A stretch of DNA of 64,000 nt from Bettongia penicillata ogilbyi (Eukaryota; Chordata; Mammalia; Diprotodontia; Potoroidae). The stretch spans positions 1 through 64,000 of the forward strand of contig JAJHZJ010000578.1 of the NCBI GenBank assembly GCA_023548195.1, written 5' to 3'. The translations under genes were made by a program, and so were the position numbers. The notes beneath the pieces are model-generated. The model worked only from the letters and a program-made list of their open reading frames with translations. It searched no databases and had not been told where the DNA came from. Numbering within the stretch: position 1 is the first letter of the stretch; every line of letters begins with the position of its first letter. Shown here one piece after another: positions 11,401-22,692 of this stretch.

Positions 11401-12480
11401 ATATAATATCTTTACTTTTTCATCCCCTGCATCTTAAGAGATAGCATTGCCTAAATTGTAGTTTCTTGGTTGACTGAAGAGGACAGAAGTAGGAGTAATG
11501 AGTTGTTGAGAAGCATATTTAAATTTGATTTAGGCGATCCTTCCCCAATCTGAAATTCTGTGATTTTGATTATGTTGATGGTGATCTTTTTGTTTAAGCT
11601 CATCTTTTGTTAAGAAAAATAAGCATAATTCAGTTTCCTATTAAATAATGATTCTTGTTTCCTTCTCTTATATGATAAAATCAACTCCACGAACTCCATT
11701 TTTTGTACTTAGATGAGCAGAACTTGAGAGTTACCCTTCCATTTAAGAGCAAATTCCTCATGATTTATTTTGCTTGACTGCAACATATATCACAAGTTTT
11801 TTTCCTCTTTTTTTTTTTTTTATTTGGGACAGAAGTGGAATGGAATGTGGACTGAAGATAAAGTGTAAAAACAATTTAAAAAAAAATATTAGAAAATATT
11901 TTAATTCCCAGAAGAGAGTAGAAAAAAGACAAGAAGCATTCATGGACAAGCAGAATAGCTTTGAATATTGCATGTTGACACAAGCTATATGTTATGACTT
12001 TTTTTGTAGGCAATTAAGGTTAAGTGACATGCACAGGGTCACACAGTTGGTAGTTAATGACTCATAAAAAGTTACACAATATTAAAAAGAAATCCATAAA
12101 AGAGTTCTGAAATGTGATGTACAATCCTATTTCTCTTGTATTATGTACATATAAATTACAAATATATTTGGTATGAACTTCAGACTTTACACAACCTCTC
12201 TGTTACATAGATTTTTTTTTTCTCCAATAATACCAAAATTGTTTTTGGATTCAATAATGCAAACCAAGGAAAAATAGAGAATTTGAATTTGAAGTTCAAA
12301 TTGAACTAATGAATCAAGGCAATCCTTATAAAAAGCTTTGGTCTCCTCCAGGCAAAATATATAAAGCATAGAGCTATCAAGGAAAAAGCTGTGGTTATGC
12401 ATGCCATGATATTTATTGGTATTCTGAAATAAAAGTTCAAAGGAAAAAGACAGGCAAAATAACTTGGCCTTTGGTATCAT
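11401..12480. other. No gene recognised; short MIR relic
   Basis: AT-rich DNA. A short antisense MIR core is visible at about 12015-12065 (TTAAGTGACATGCACAGGG, TCACACAGTTGGTAG). Homopolymer T and A runs lie near 11810 and 11877. Confidence 0.5.
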
Positions 12481-12482
12481 CA

Positions 12483-12620
12483 TCATATACATACATACAT
12501 ACATAGATATGTATGTATATGTGTATTGATATGTCTATGTGTGTATATATACTATATGTGCATGTGTACTATATATGTATATATGCATACAAATGTGTAT
12601 ATATACATATACATATATAT
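12483..12620. repeat. Degenerate (ATACAT)/(TATG) microsatellite
   Basis: It starts as ATACATACATACATAC and becomes mixed TGTATATG/TACATATA units. No coding feature. Confidence 0.8.
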
Positions 12621-12639
12621 ATATTACCATAACAAAATT

Positions 12640-13212
12640 TTAAAATATCCTAGAGCCAAGATGGTACAGTACAACAATACTCAGCCTAAGTTTCCAAAAT
12701 TACCACTCAAACAACTCTAAAATAGGAGAGGCACAACCAACAAAACGTTGATGAAACACAGGAGGTTGACAGAAAAAAAAAGTAGAAGGAAAAGATGATT
12801 AAGGGAGGTAATGATCAGAAGCAAAAGAGAGTTTTGAGGAGGGACAGGGTAAAAAAATGAGAGAGACAGAAAAATAGAAAAAATAGGATGGAAGGAAAGA
12901 CAGCTATTAATCTTATAACTGTGAAAGTAAATGGATGAACTCATCCATAAAATAAAAGCACATAGCAGAATGGATTAAAAACTAGAATTCAACAACACGT
13001 GGTTTATAACAACACACTTAAAACAGAAACACACAGAGAAAAATAAGGAACTGGAACAGAATTTATCATTTTTCAGCTGAGGTTAAAAAGTGGAATAGCA
13101 ATCAAAATTTCAGATAAAACAAATTAAAAATCAAGGAAATCACATTTTGTTAAAAGTTCCATAGACAATGAAGTAATATCAAAACTAGACATATATCATC
13201 AAATTTCATGTC
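12640..13212 (+). mobile_element. Decayed L1: 5' remnant and start of ORF2
   Basis: It begins with AGAGCCAAGATGGTACAG, an L1 5' end type motif, followed by a shortened inter-ORF region. It then enters ORF2 endonuclease-domain DNA (a region equivalent to GTAAATGGATGAACTCATCC and CATAGCAGAATGGATT). ORF2 continues after the HAL1 insertion at 16158. Many stops and indels. Confidence 0.65.
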
Positions 13213-13224
13213 ATTCAAATTCTT

Positions 13225-13667
13225 TGTTTTTAATATAAGTTTATTTATTTAACTTTTTACATTCATTTTCAAAAAATTTTGGGTTCCAAATTGTCTCCCC
13301 ATTTGTCCCTTCCCCGCACCCCCATACACCAAGTATTCTAATATCCCCTATCACCAACCTGCCCTCTCTTCTATCATCCCTCCCTTCCCTCGTCCCCATC
13401 TTCTCTTTTGTCCTGTAGGGCCACATGACTTTCTATTCCTGATTAACTGTATTTCTTATTTCCTAGTAGAAAGAACAATACTAAACAGTTGTTCCTAAAA
13501 CTTTGAGTTCCCACGTCTCCCCATCTCTCCCTCCCCATCCAGGCAGGCAATTCAATATAGGCCATATCCGTGTAGTTTTGCAAATGACTTCCATAATAGT
13601 CGTGTTGTGTAAGACTAACTGTATATCCTTCCATCCTATTCTGCCCCCCATTGTTTATATTTTGATC
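13225..13667 (-). mobile_element. HAL1 3' UTR and tail, antisense block
   Basis: On the minus strand it ends in an AATAAATAAA-rich tail at 13225-13260, preceded by the family's GGAACCCAAAATTTT, purine-rich tract and TCCATCCTAT-complement blocks. It switches near 13661-13667 at TTTTGATC, four bases of which are shared with the neighbouring ORF1 sequence. This is a microhomology-type junction. Confidence 0.75.
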
Positions 13668-14028
13668 ACCACCTGAAAGAGATCCAAAAAGAGAAACTCC
13701 TAGGAACATTGTGGCCAAATTCCAGAGTTCCCAGGTCAAGGAGAAAATATTGCAAGCAGCTAGAAAGAAACAATTCCAGTATTGTGGAAATACAATCAGG
13801 ATAACACAAGATCTAGCAGCTTCTCCATTAAGGGATCAAAGGGCATGGAATAGGATATTCCAGAAGTCAAAGGAACTAGGACTCAAAACAAGAATCACCT
13901 ACCCAGCAAAACTAAGCATAATACTTCAGGGAAAAATATGGTCTTTCAATGAAACAGAGGACTTTCAAGCATTCTTCATGAAAAGACCAGAGCTGAAAAG
14001 AAAATTCAACTTTCAAATACAAGGATGA
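13668..14028 (+). pseudogene. HAL1 ORF1, C-terminal 120 codons
   Basis: Open from the left junction to TGA at 14026-14028. It carries the whole C-terminal domain of ORF1p: the KFQSSQVKEKILQAARKK helix region, a CGNTIRITQDLA strand region, and the YPAKLSIILQGKIWSFNE core, matching the intact protein nearly residue for residue. The final residue pair is altered (Gly for Glu before the stop). It lacks the start, coiled coil and most of the RRM, so it is a relic although it is uninterrupted. Confidence 0.8.
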
Positions 14029-15083
14029 GAAGAAGCGTGAAAAAGTAAACAGCAAAGAGAAGTCATAAGGGACTTACCAAAGGTGAACTGTTTACATTCC
14101 TACATGGAAAGACAATATTTGTAACTCTTAAAATATTTCAGTATCTGGATAGTTGATGGGACCACACACACACACATACACACACACACAGGTACACGCA
14201 TTTGTGCACACACACATACACACATGCACGCACATACAGAGACAGAGACTACAGAGTGAATTGAATGGGATGGGACCATATCTTCAAAGAAATTAAGATA
14301 AATGGTGAGAGAGAAATGTAGTGGGAGGAGAGAGGGTGAAATGGAATGGGGTAAATTATATCTCATTCAAGAGGCAAGCAGGAGACTTTTTAGTGGAGGG
14401 AAAAAGAGGACAGCTGAGAAAAAAAAAAACAAGAAGTTTACCCTCATCACATTCGACTAAAGGAAAGAATAAAATGCACACTCATTTTGGTATGAAAACC
14501 TATCTTACAATACAGGAAATTGGGGGAGAAGGAGATAAGCAGGATGGGGGGGGATGATGGAAGGGAAGGCAGTGGGAGGAGGGAGCAATTTGAAGTCAAC
14601 ACTCGGGGAGGGACAGGATCATAAGAAAGAATAGAAACCATTGGGTGCCAGATAGGATGGAGGGATATACAGTTAGTCTTACACAATACAACTGTTATGG
14701 GAGTCATTTGCAAAACTACCCAGATATGGCCTATATTGAATTGCCTGCCTTCCCAAAGGGAATGGGTGGGGAGGGAGGGATAGGGAGACGTGGGAACTCA
14801 AAGTTTTAGGAACAACAACAAATACAGTTAATGGGGAATAGAAAGTCATCTGGCCCTACAGGACAAAAGAGAAGATTGGAACAAGAGAAGGGAGGGATGA
14901 TAGAAGAGAGGGCAGATTGATGATAGGGAAAATTAGAATGCTCAGTGGGGTGTGGGGAGGGGATAATTGGGGAGAAAATTTGGAACCCAAAATTTTGTGA
15001 AAATGGATGTTAAAAGGTAAATAAATAAATTTATATTAAAAAAATAAAATAAAAAATAACATCTTATGCTAAAAAAAAAAAAA
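13668..15083 (+). mobile_element. HAL1 3' half, sense, nested
   Basis: It starts in ORF1 at the CCACCTGAAAGAGATCC block, continues through the stop at 14026-14028, the CA-repeat (14163-14240), an internal poly(A) stretch and the purine-rich 3' UTR, and ends in two A-tracts separated by TAACATCTTATGCT (15048-15083). It is 5'-truncated. The double A-tract could be a 14-bp transduced flank or a short extension picked up from the source locus. Confidence 0.8.
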
Positions 15084-15472
15084 GAAAGCATTCTTTTCCT
15101 CATTGGCTTTTTGAATCTCTTTTGCCAATGGAGTTAACCTATTTTTCAAGGTGTTATTTTCTTCAGCATTTTTTTGGGTCTCCTTTAGTAGAGTATGGAC
15201 CTATTTTTCATGCTTTTCTTGCATCTCTCTCATTTCTCTTCCCAGTTTTTCTTCCACCTGTCTAACTTGATTTTCAACATACTTTTCAAGCTCTTCCATG
15301 GCCTAAGCCCATTGGGTATCTATTTCAGATGTTTGTGATACAGAGGCCTTGATTTCTATGTCTTTCCCTGATGGTAAGCATTGTTCCTCATCATCAGAAA
15401 TGAAAGTGGGAACATCTGTCCCCCAATAAAGTAGCTTTCTATGGTCTTATTTTTCTTCCCTTTTCTGGACAT
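15084..15472 (-). pseudogene. HAL1 ORF1, N-terminal fragment
   Basis: About 130 codons of the ORF1 amino-terminal region in minus-strand orientation, with stops (for example where the conserved Gln-Ala-Met codons have become TAG) and a length change near the poly-A/G run. The coiled-coil repeats remain recognisable. Non-functional. Confidence 0.7.
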
Positions 15473-16145
15473 TTTCCCAGCCAGTTACTTGACTTCTGAG
15501 ATTTCCTCTCCACTCCCACCTAGATCTGCCCAGCTAGTGCTTGGGGTCTGAGATTCAAATGCTGCTCCCCAGCCTCAGGGCTTTCAGTGGCAGGTGGGGC
15601 TGCTATTCAATGTGAGCTTTAGTTCTGGTGCTCAGGTGGGGGGGCAGGGCCACCTCCCAGTCTCAGTTCCCTCAGGGCGTTTGTGCAGAGACCTTCAGTA
15701 ATGGAGCTGAGCTCCTTTCTGCTCTGGCAGTCTTGGCACCTGAGACTGCCTCTGCTGCTGCTTCTGCTGCTGCCTCCCGAGGGGACCTGAGTCATGGAGA
15801 CACCCCACTCCCCTCTCGTCCAGCCCAGAAGTCTCTCTCACTGACCTGTAGTGCCTGTGGGTGGAGGGACCTTCGCGGCCGTGGGAGGTTCCATCCCTGA
15901 TGCCTGCTCGGATCTGCTCCTCTTGGGCCACACGGACAGGGGTGGGCTCCACTGTGCAGTGTGTGACGGAACTTTGGGGTCAGTTTTTCAGGGCTCTCTG
16001 GAACGGAAATCTCCTCCACTCCATTGCTGCGTGGCTTGCTCCAGAATTTGTGGGGAGTTCTTTTTACAGGAAATTTATGGGCTGTGAATTTGTAGCTAGC
16101 ACACATGAGTCTTTCTTCTCTGCCATCTTGGCTCCTCCCCCCACC
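15084..16145 (-). mobile_element. HAL1 5' UTR plus ORF1 N-terminal half, antisense block
   Basis: The minus-strand 5' end is at 16145 (GGTGGGGGGAGGAGCCAAGATGG). The GC-rich 5' UTR has a single ~75-bp unit near 15622-15710 and ORF1 starts at 15472. It stops at 15084 in the sequence GAAAGCATTC, immediately after the nested poly(A). That is the same nucleotide at which the copy at 570-1624 is interrupted. Confidence 0.8.
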
Positions 16146-16157
16146 ATCCAAATTCTT

Positions 16158-17145
16158 AAAGAAAAACAATTAAATTAGTTACAGGAGGAAACAGATAGTA
16201 AAACTATGCTGGGAGGGACCTCAGCTTTCCCCTCTCGGGAATAGATAAATGTAACATAACATAAACCATAAAGGAGTTAAAAGACAAATCGAATTTTAGA
16301 AAATTTATACATGAGGGTCATTTGACTAAAACTAAAAGGGAACAGAAAGGAGTATACCTTTTTTTTCTCAACTTATGTGACACTTTCACAAACAACCATA
16401 TATTAGTGCAGAGAAACCTCACAACCAAAAATGGAAAGGCAAAATATTAAATGCATCCTTTTCTGACCATAATGTAATAAAATTATATTCAATAAAGGGT
16501 CAGGGAGACATATATTAAAACTTAATTGGAAACTAAATAATGAAATCCAAAAGAGAGAGTGGGTTAAAGAATAAATTATAGAAAGAATAAATCACTTCAT
16601 TAAAGAGAATAAAAGTAATGAGAGAGCATACCAAAATTTTTGTCATGTAGTCAGGTTAGATAAAACTTTATATCTCCAAACTCTTACATCAATAAAAGAG
16701 AGAACGAGCAGATAGTGAATTGAGCATGCACTAAAAAGCAACTAGAAAAAAAATAATCCCCAATTAAACACCAAATTAGAAACTTTGTAAAGCAAAAAAA
16801 TATATAGATAGGTAGATTAACAAATCTGAAAACAAGAGAACTTTTGAACTAATAAAGAAAGCTAGGAGATCCTTTTGGGGGGAGGGGACAATAAAATAGA
16901 TAAACTATTGGTTAATTTGATTCAAAAAAAAACCAAATTAGCAGTATCAAAACTGTAAAGAATGAATTCACAATTACTGAGGAGGAAATCAAAGCAATCA
17001 TTGGGAGTTATTTTGCCCTATTATATTCCAATAAAACTGAAAACCTAAGTAGAAGGATATCTAGAAAAAATGTAAATTTCACAGATTAACATAATTAAAT
17101 AACCTCATCTTAGAAAAAACAAATTGAACAAGGAATCAATTAACT
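16158..17145 (+). mobile_element. Decayed L1 ORF2, continuation
   Basis: It picks up the host L1 ORF2 exactly where 13212 left off and runs through the region between the endonuclease and reverse-transcriptase domains (landmarks: GGAAACTAAATAATG, CCCCAATTAAACACC). The same landmarks appear at 37080 and 42655. Many stops. It gives way to ORF1-type sequence near 17146. Confidence 0.65.
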
Positions 17146-17990
17146 CCCAATGCTTCAAAGAAAAATGCTAATTGGACGTAAGCCCAACAGAAATTCCTGG
17201 AAGAGTTAAAGAAAAAATTAAGAGTGGTAGAGGAAAAAGTGGGAAAAGAAATGAGAGTGACACAAAAAAAATATGAAAAGAAAAAATATGAAAAAAGGAG
17301 AAAGAAGTTTGGCAAAAGCAACACAAAAATACTAAAGAAAATAACATCTTAAAATAGAATTCATCAACAGGAGAAATAATTTAAGATTATTGGATTACTT
17401 GAAAGTCATGAACAAAAAAAAGAGTCTAAAAATTGTATTTCAAGAAATTATCAAGGAAAACTGTCCCAATTTCTTAGATCCAAATGTAAAATAGAATTAG
17501 AAAGAATCTTCCTATCACCTCCTGAGAGATCCCAAAATGAAAACTCACAGGAATATGAGAGTCAAATTCCAGAGCTTTCAGGTCAAAGAGAAAATACTGC
17601 TAATAGCCAGAAAGACACAATTCAAATATCTTGCAGTGACAGTCAGAATCACATAAGATTTAGTGACTTCCACCTTCAAGGGACAGAGGGCTTGGAATAT
17701 GATATTTCAAAAGGCAAAGGATTTAGAATTATAAGCAAGAATAACCTACCTACCAGAAACTTCAGGGAGGAAATGGATATTTAATGAATTTAAGGACTTC
17801 CAAACATTTCTGAGGAAAAGACAAGATCCAAAATGAAAATTTGACATTTATACACAAGACTCAAGAGAGGCATAAGAAAGCAGACATGAATTGGCAATCA
17901 TAAGGGTCTCAGTAAAGTTAAACTATTTACATCCATATATGGGAAGATAATCCATGTAACTTCTAAGAACCATATCATTCCAGCAGTTAT
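17146..17990 (+). mobile_element. Decayed L1 ORF1
   Basis: Heptad-type lysine/glutamate-rich sequence is followed by RRM and C-terminal-domain landmarks: a TTTAAGATTATTGGATTACTTG block (the 'KIxGLP' strand), CACCTCCTGAGAGATCCC, and a C-terminal domain equivalent with AGAATAACCTACC. It is riddled with frameshifts and stops. Because it follows ORF2 DNA, it is a separate L1 copy or a rearranged one. Confidence 0.6.
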
Positions 17991-18179
17991 AAGTAGTTTA
18001 CATAGATAGAAGGAATAGATGCTGTGATGGCAATCAAAATAGGATCTTTTACTGCTTTTGTTTTAGTTTCATCAAGTGCCTCTGATTGAATCTTGCCTTT
18101 ATCAATCAAGAGTCTTTACAACGAGTAAAGTACAGAAACAAGGGTTTTTTTTAACTAGAAACAGTGTATGTATTTGTAT

Positions 18180-18762
18180 TGTTAATTATTTTAATATGAT
18201 TACAGATCTTTCCCATCCATTGATGGGCCCGCCCATTGTGGTAAGCTTGATTAGGGAGTTGTTTTGTAGGAGGGTCCCAAGTATCTTTTGTTTTTTCTAT
18301 TGAGACAGTTGGTCAAAAGGTTATGATGCCCACTGACTCTAAAAAATGGGGTATAAATACTCTGAGTTGGGATTTTACTTTGAGGCTCAGTTTTTGTAAG
18401 AAGGTTTGAGTGCCAGATGAGGATTCTGGGAAGCCGCTAAGGAGCCCTCTGGCTTTGAGAACCCAGATGTCATGCTCCCCTCTCTGTAATTATGGTCAAT
18501 AAGTTGGGATCCAACTGTCTATTGAATTCAGGCAGAGGAAATCATGTCTGTTGATCTTTTGATTTCTCAGGATTTTCTTTGAAATTCAGGGTGCTGACTC
18601 CCAGAACTAACTGAATGATATATGTCCTTGGTAAAAGGAATAATACATGTGCTTGATTAAAGTGATTGTTAATCCCTTGAAAGTTGTTTTCTTTTTATGA
18701 ATGCAGATCTAAGAACCTGCAATAGCAACCCCGCTGTGTATGTTGGAGTGTTTACTATTACA
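18180..18762 (+). mobile_element. Solo LTR, endogenous retrovirus family X (copy 1)
   Basis: It starts TG (TGTTAATTATT) and ends CA (TTTACTATTACA). It contains a promoter-like GTATAAATACTCTGAG and a downstream TTGATTAAAG element. It aligns along its full length with 55172-55738, sharing TATAAATACTCTGAG, GGAGCCC.CTGGCTTTGA and GCAGATCTAA.AACCTG. No internal retroviral genes flank it. The 5-bp flanks (TGTAT / GATGT) do not match, so the duplication has decayed. Confidence 0.7.
18351..18360 (+). promoter_or_regulatory. LTR TATA box
   Basis: GTATAAATAC lies ~170 bp into the LTR and is identical at the equivalent place in the second LTR (55321-55330). This is the position and form expected of the U3 promoter. 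Confidence 0.6.
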
Positions 18763-18827
18763 GATGTGAATTATGTTGTAATGATCTCAAAAAGAAATGA
18801 AGAGGTGAGAAACATATCATAGACAAT

Positions 18828-19070
18828 GGGCAGTTAGGTGATGCAGTGGATAGAATGTCATGTCTGCACCCAGGAAAATTCAGTTTCAAATTTGGCCTCA
18901 GGCATTTATTATCTGTGTGACTCTGGGCAAGACACTTAACTCTGTTTGTAACACATATACAATGAGCTGGAGAAGGAAATGGCAGACCACTCCAGTATCT
19001 TTGCCAACACAACTCGAATTGAGATCGTGAAGATCACGTGTGACTAAAAACAACTGAACAACAACAGACA
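18828..19070 (+). repeat. Marsupial tRNA-derived SINE (Mar1/WSINE type)
   Basis: The head resembles GGCAGTTAGGTGATGCAGTGG. It is followed by a GTTTCAAATTTGGCCTCAG box-B-like region, the TGTGTGACTCTGGGCAAG core, and a tail portion GGAGAAGGAAATGGCAGACCACTCCAG ending in ACAACTGAACAACAAC. This combination is the main basis for calling the genome marsupial. Confidence 0.75.
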
Positions 19071-20100
19071 AGGAAGTAATATCAAAAATTTGTACAGCAA
19101 GTTTCTCTGATAAAGACCTCACTTCTCAAATATATTCTGAGTATAGAACTGAATAAAATTTATAAGAAAAAAATAACAAGTATTCCCCATTTGATAAATG
19201 GTCAAAGGATATGAACACACAGTTGTCAGAAGAAATCAAAGCTATCTATAGTAACATGAAAAAAAATGTCCTAAATCACTATTGAATAGAGAGAGGCAAA
19301 TTAAAATAACTCTGACAGACTACCTCACACCTATCAGAAATGATAAATACTGGAGGGAATGTGGGGAAAATAGAGACACTAATGAATTCTTGGTGGAGTA
19401 AGGAACTGTTCCAGTCATTCTGGAGAATAATTTGGAACTAGGGTGCAAGGGATATAGAATAATGTATACACTTTAATCCAACAATACCAGTGCTAGGACT
19501 ATATCTCAAAGATATCGAAGAAAAAGGAAAAGGACCTATATATGCAAAAATATTTATAGCAGCTTTTGTGTGATGCAAAGTATTAGAAATCCAAGGGATG
19601 ATGATCAACTGGGGAACAACTGAACAAGTTGTGGTATGTGACTGTGATAGAAAACTACTGTGCTGTGAAATGAAGAGGGGGTGGTTTTAGAAAAAATGAC
19701 AAGATCCATATGAACTGATGCAAAGCGAAGTGAGAAGAACTGAGATATCCTTGTGCACAGTAACAACAATATTGTAACGATGATCAACTGTGAAAGATTT
19801 AGCTACTCTGATTAATGCAATGAAGGAAGATTTCAAAGTACTCATGATGAAAAAGTGCTAAACACATTCAGAGACAAAACTGATGAGCTCTGAGTATAAA
19901 TTGAAATACAATTGTCTCATTTTCTTTATTTTTCTTGTTTTTTTGAAATATGATGAATATGGAAGTATATATTGCTTTATTTCATATGTATAATTGAAAT
20001 ATTGTTTTCCTTCTTAGTGGCTAAGGGAAGGTTTGGAAGGAAGAGAGAGAATTTGGAACGTAAAATATAAAAAGAAAAGAAGATTTTAAATAAATAAATA
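19071..20100 (+). mobile_element. L1 ORF2 3' end and 3' UTR
   Basis: It contains the ORF2 C-terminal landmarks ATGGTCAAAGGATATGAACA, TACCTCACACCTATCAGAAA, CAACTGGGGAACAACTGAAC and ATATGAACTGATGCAAAG, then a 3' UTR and an AAATAAATAAATAATG tail. Numerous stops and frameshifts. Confidence 0.8.
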
Positions 20101-21214
20101 ATGAAATTTCTAAAAGAGAAAAAATTAAATTCAGGACCATCATCCAAAAGCAGTCATATAAAGTTTAATAGTTACTTATCATAATGGAGTAAGAGGACTG
20201 ATTCCCTCAGCACACCGGATAAACAGATAAAACACATATAGAAATAATTCTGCAACAAGCAGACATAATTTCATGCACTCATTGTAAAGGCTTTTAATAG
20301 GTGCACACCTATGAATTTATCAGATATAACTAAAATTAATTATTTCCATATGGAGTCTATGAAACAATTAACATCTGAAAATAAGCTCAAAAGGTCCTCC
20401 ATGAGCAGCATCCACAAGAATTTAACCAACAATATATCAACAAAAAAATGTCAAATGACTGAGTCACATGGATTTGTTTAAAGAACTAAGTAAGTTAATG
20501 ATACCAATTCAGACCAGGTCATCATCACCAGAAATTACAGAAGGATTATCTTTAAAGAGTTGTGATGTGTTAATGAAGATGAAGTAAGAAAAGAGTAAAA
20601 TCCACATAACATTACATCATGTTGAAAATGTTAGCACCTAACAAAATCTGATTTACTATTACAAATCATAAGTTCACTATTTTCATAAAAAGACAACAAA
20701 TATCTAGAGATTCCTCATATGAGCCTTGATGATTCAATAAATTAAACAAATGCTGTAACCAAAACATGAATTTAGTCAAAACTTTTGCTTTCAAGGTAAT
20801 GGAACTAACATTAACTTATAAAAATTTGAGCACATTTAAACCAGTGGTGCTAAATAAGATGGAAGCCACGTGGAATTTTTTAAAAAGCTTTCAAAATAGA
20901 GATCTAACAGAAGAAAGCAAAACTATGTGAGACCAGGATAAGTTACACATCAACCCTGCTGTTTTCTCCACTAACGATTGTCCTAAAGGTACTTTAAATG
21001 ATCCTAGGGAAGCTGAATTTACATTCCAATACTATGATTTAGTTTTTTAAAAAGCAGTGACTTTACATATCTATGATGTTGCACAAACTAATGAAATTAA
21101 AATAATAATGTCAGGGCAGCAATTGTCTCAGAATTGTTTGTATATGAACTCCACTGGACAATAATAACTCATATTATACAATGTTTTAATATTTTAAAAG
21201 TGCTTTCCTCATGA
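20101..21214. other. No feature recognised
   Basis: AT-rich, apparently single-copy DNA with no open frame of note and no repeat I can name. Confidence 0.5.
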
Positions 21215-21330
21215 CAACCTTATTTGGTAGGCAGTAAAATATTTTTATCTCCAATTTATAGATGAGGAAACTGAGGCTTAAAGAGATTAAGTAATTTGCC
21301 CATGGTCACAGAGTTATTACATGCCAGAGT
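21215..21330 (-). repeat. MIR fragment, antisense
   Basis: Contains ATTTATAGATGAGGAAACTGAGGC, then TTAAGTAATTTGCCCATGGTCACAGAG. Textbook antisense MIR order. Confidence 0.75.
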
Positions 21331-21339
21331 TTGGATGGA

Positions 21340-21480
21340 GAAGCACTTTGCTATAGTAGTTCAGGCACTGTCCTTGGAATCAGAAGGATTTGGATTCAAA
21401 TCCTCCCTAAAACACAAATTAGCCATGTGATTCTAAGGGACTCACCAACCACTGAAGTCTTAATTTCCTCATTTTTTGAA
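21340..21480 (+). repeat. MIR/CORE-SINE fragment, sense
   Basis: It contains GTAGTTCAGGCACTGTCC, GGAATCAGAAGGATTTGGATTCAAATCC and a following splice-poor core, ending near CTTAATTTCCTCATTT. Adjacent to an oppositely oriented MIR. Confidence 0.65.
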
Positions 21481-22420
21481 TGAAGGAAATGATAACCCTT
21501 AGGTTTTCTTCTGAAACATTAAATACATGATCATTCTACATTCAACTTTCTTCTTTCAATCATAACTCAACCACCTTTTTGAATTCTTCTTGTATCTTCT
21601 AAACAGAAGCAGTCTCTTCATCTAACACAGAGTTTACTGTAGCACTTAAGAAATATTTACTGTCTGTTTTATCATTTAATGTAACTACAGTTGTGAGTTC
21701 AAAAGAAGGCATAACAATGAATGATAATGATTACACTTACCCACTTCTGTTTCCAATAGCTGACTCCTATTCGAAAATCTCATTTGGGGAAGAAAAATAG
21801 TTGGGTTCTCTAATGCTTTGTCAGTGGAGCAGAAGTTCTGTCAGTTCTTCCTAAGCTCTGAATATGGGCCTTGTGACAGCCTATACAACTGTTATCTGAA
21901 AATTAGCCTAAGATCAAGCAGGCTCATCATTAGGTTGACTGCAGGGTGATTAATGGTTCTGTCGCAGCAGCTCTCAAAGGTCACATCCCAAGGCAGAGGG
22001 GGTTATAATCTGGGTCAGTAGGCATAACACTCACACTGACAAAATCACGGATCCTTGAAATCTTGAAGTGCACATTCCCTCCATATCATAAACATGCACT
22101 TCCGGAAGACAGAGAAACACCTGCAGACATGTATAAATTCCAGAGAGGACAGAGTTGAACCCATTTTACCCTCCAGGAACATGAGACATTTCTTCTATGG
22201 TGTATCTGTCAGTAGAGAAAGAAAAAAGTCATTTGTAATGAAGCAGACCATCGACTTTCTAAAGGGAAAGGAGCCCTAGATGTTGCGAAGCAAGACTGAA
22301 TAGTAAAAGTACAATTGTTCTGTGCAGAAGCATTGGTTAGTTCAGTGGAACCAGATGGAAATTTGGGATCATAGAATTTTAGAAACAGAAAAAAAACCTT
22401 AAAGGTAATCTTTTAGTCCT
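21481..22420. other. No gene recognised
   Basis: Non-repetitive sequence. The 61-codon open stretch at 22094-22279 has no family resemblance and no splice evidence. Confidence 0.45.
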
Positions 22421-22429
22421 TCATTTTAA

Positions 22430-22692
22430 AAGAGAAGAAAGATAGGAAATGGGGGTGGGGGAAGAAGAGAGGGAAGGAGAGTGAGAGTGAGACAAGGGGG
22501 GGGAGGAAGAGGGACAGACACAGTCAAATAGAGGAAGAAAGAAAAGGAAGGAAGGAAGGAAGGAAGGAAGGAAGGAAGGAAGGAAGGAAGGAAGGAAGGA
22601 AGGAAGGAAGGAAGGAAGGAAGGAAGGAAGGAAGGAAGGAAGAAAGGAAGGAAGGAAGGAAATAAAAAGAAAGAGAGAGAGAGAGAGAGAGA
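22430..22692. repeat. (AAGG)n microsatellite within a purine tract
   Basis: About 28 near-perfect AAGG units run from 22541 to 22660, flanked on the left by a G/A-rich tract with GGGGGG and on the right by (GA)8. The plus strand is purine-only over most of the interval. The overlapping minus-strand frames giving endless FLPS repeats are products of the microsatellite. Confidence 0.95.

Larger units (their letters stand above)
13213..16157 (-). mobile_element. Rearranged HAL1 insertion with target-site duplication
   Basis: A 12-bp near-perfect duplication encloses the whole unit: ATTCAAATTCTT at 13213-13224 and ATCCAAATTCTT at 16146-16157. The host L1 ORF2 resumes seamlessly on both sides. 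Inside are three blocks: an antisense HAL1 3' tail (13225-13667), a sense HAL1 3' half with poly(A) (13668-15083), and antisense HAL1 ORF1 N-half plus 5' UTR (15084-16145). The outer blocks are the two ends of one minus-strand HAL1. The middle is a second, plus-strand HAL1. About 1.27 kb of the host HAL1 is missing at the point of nesting. Confidence 0.75.
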
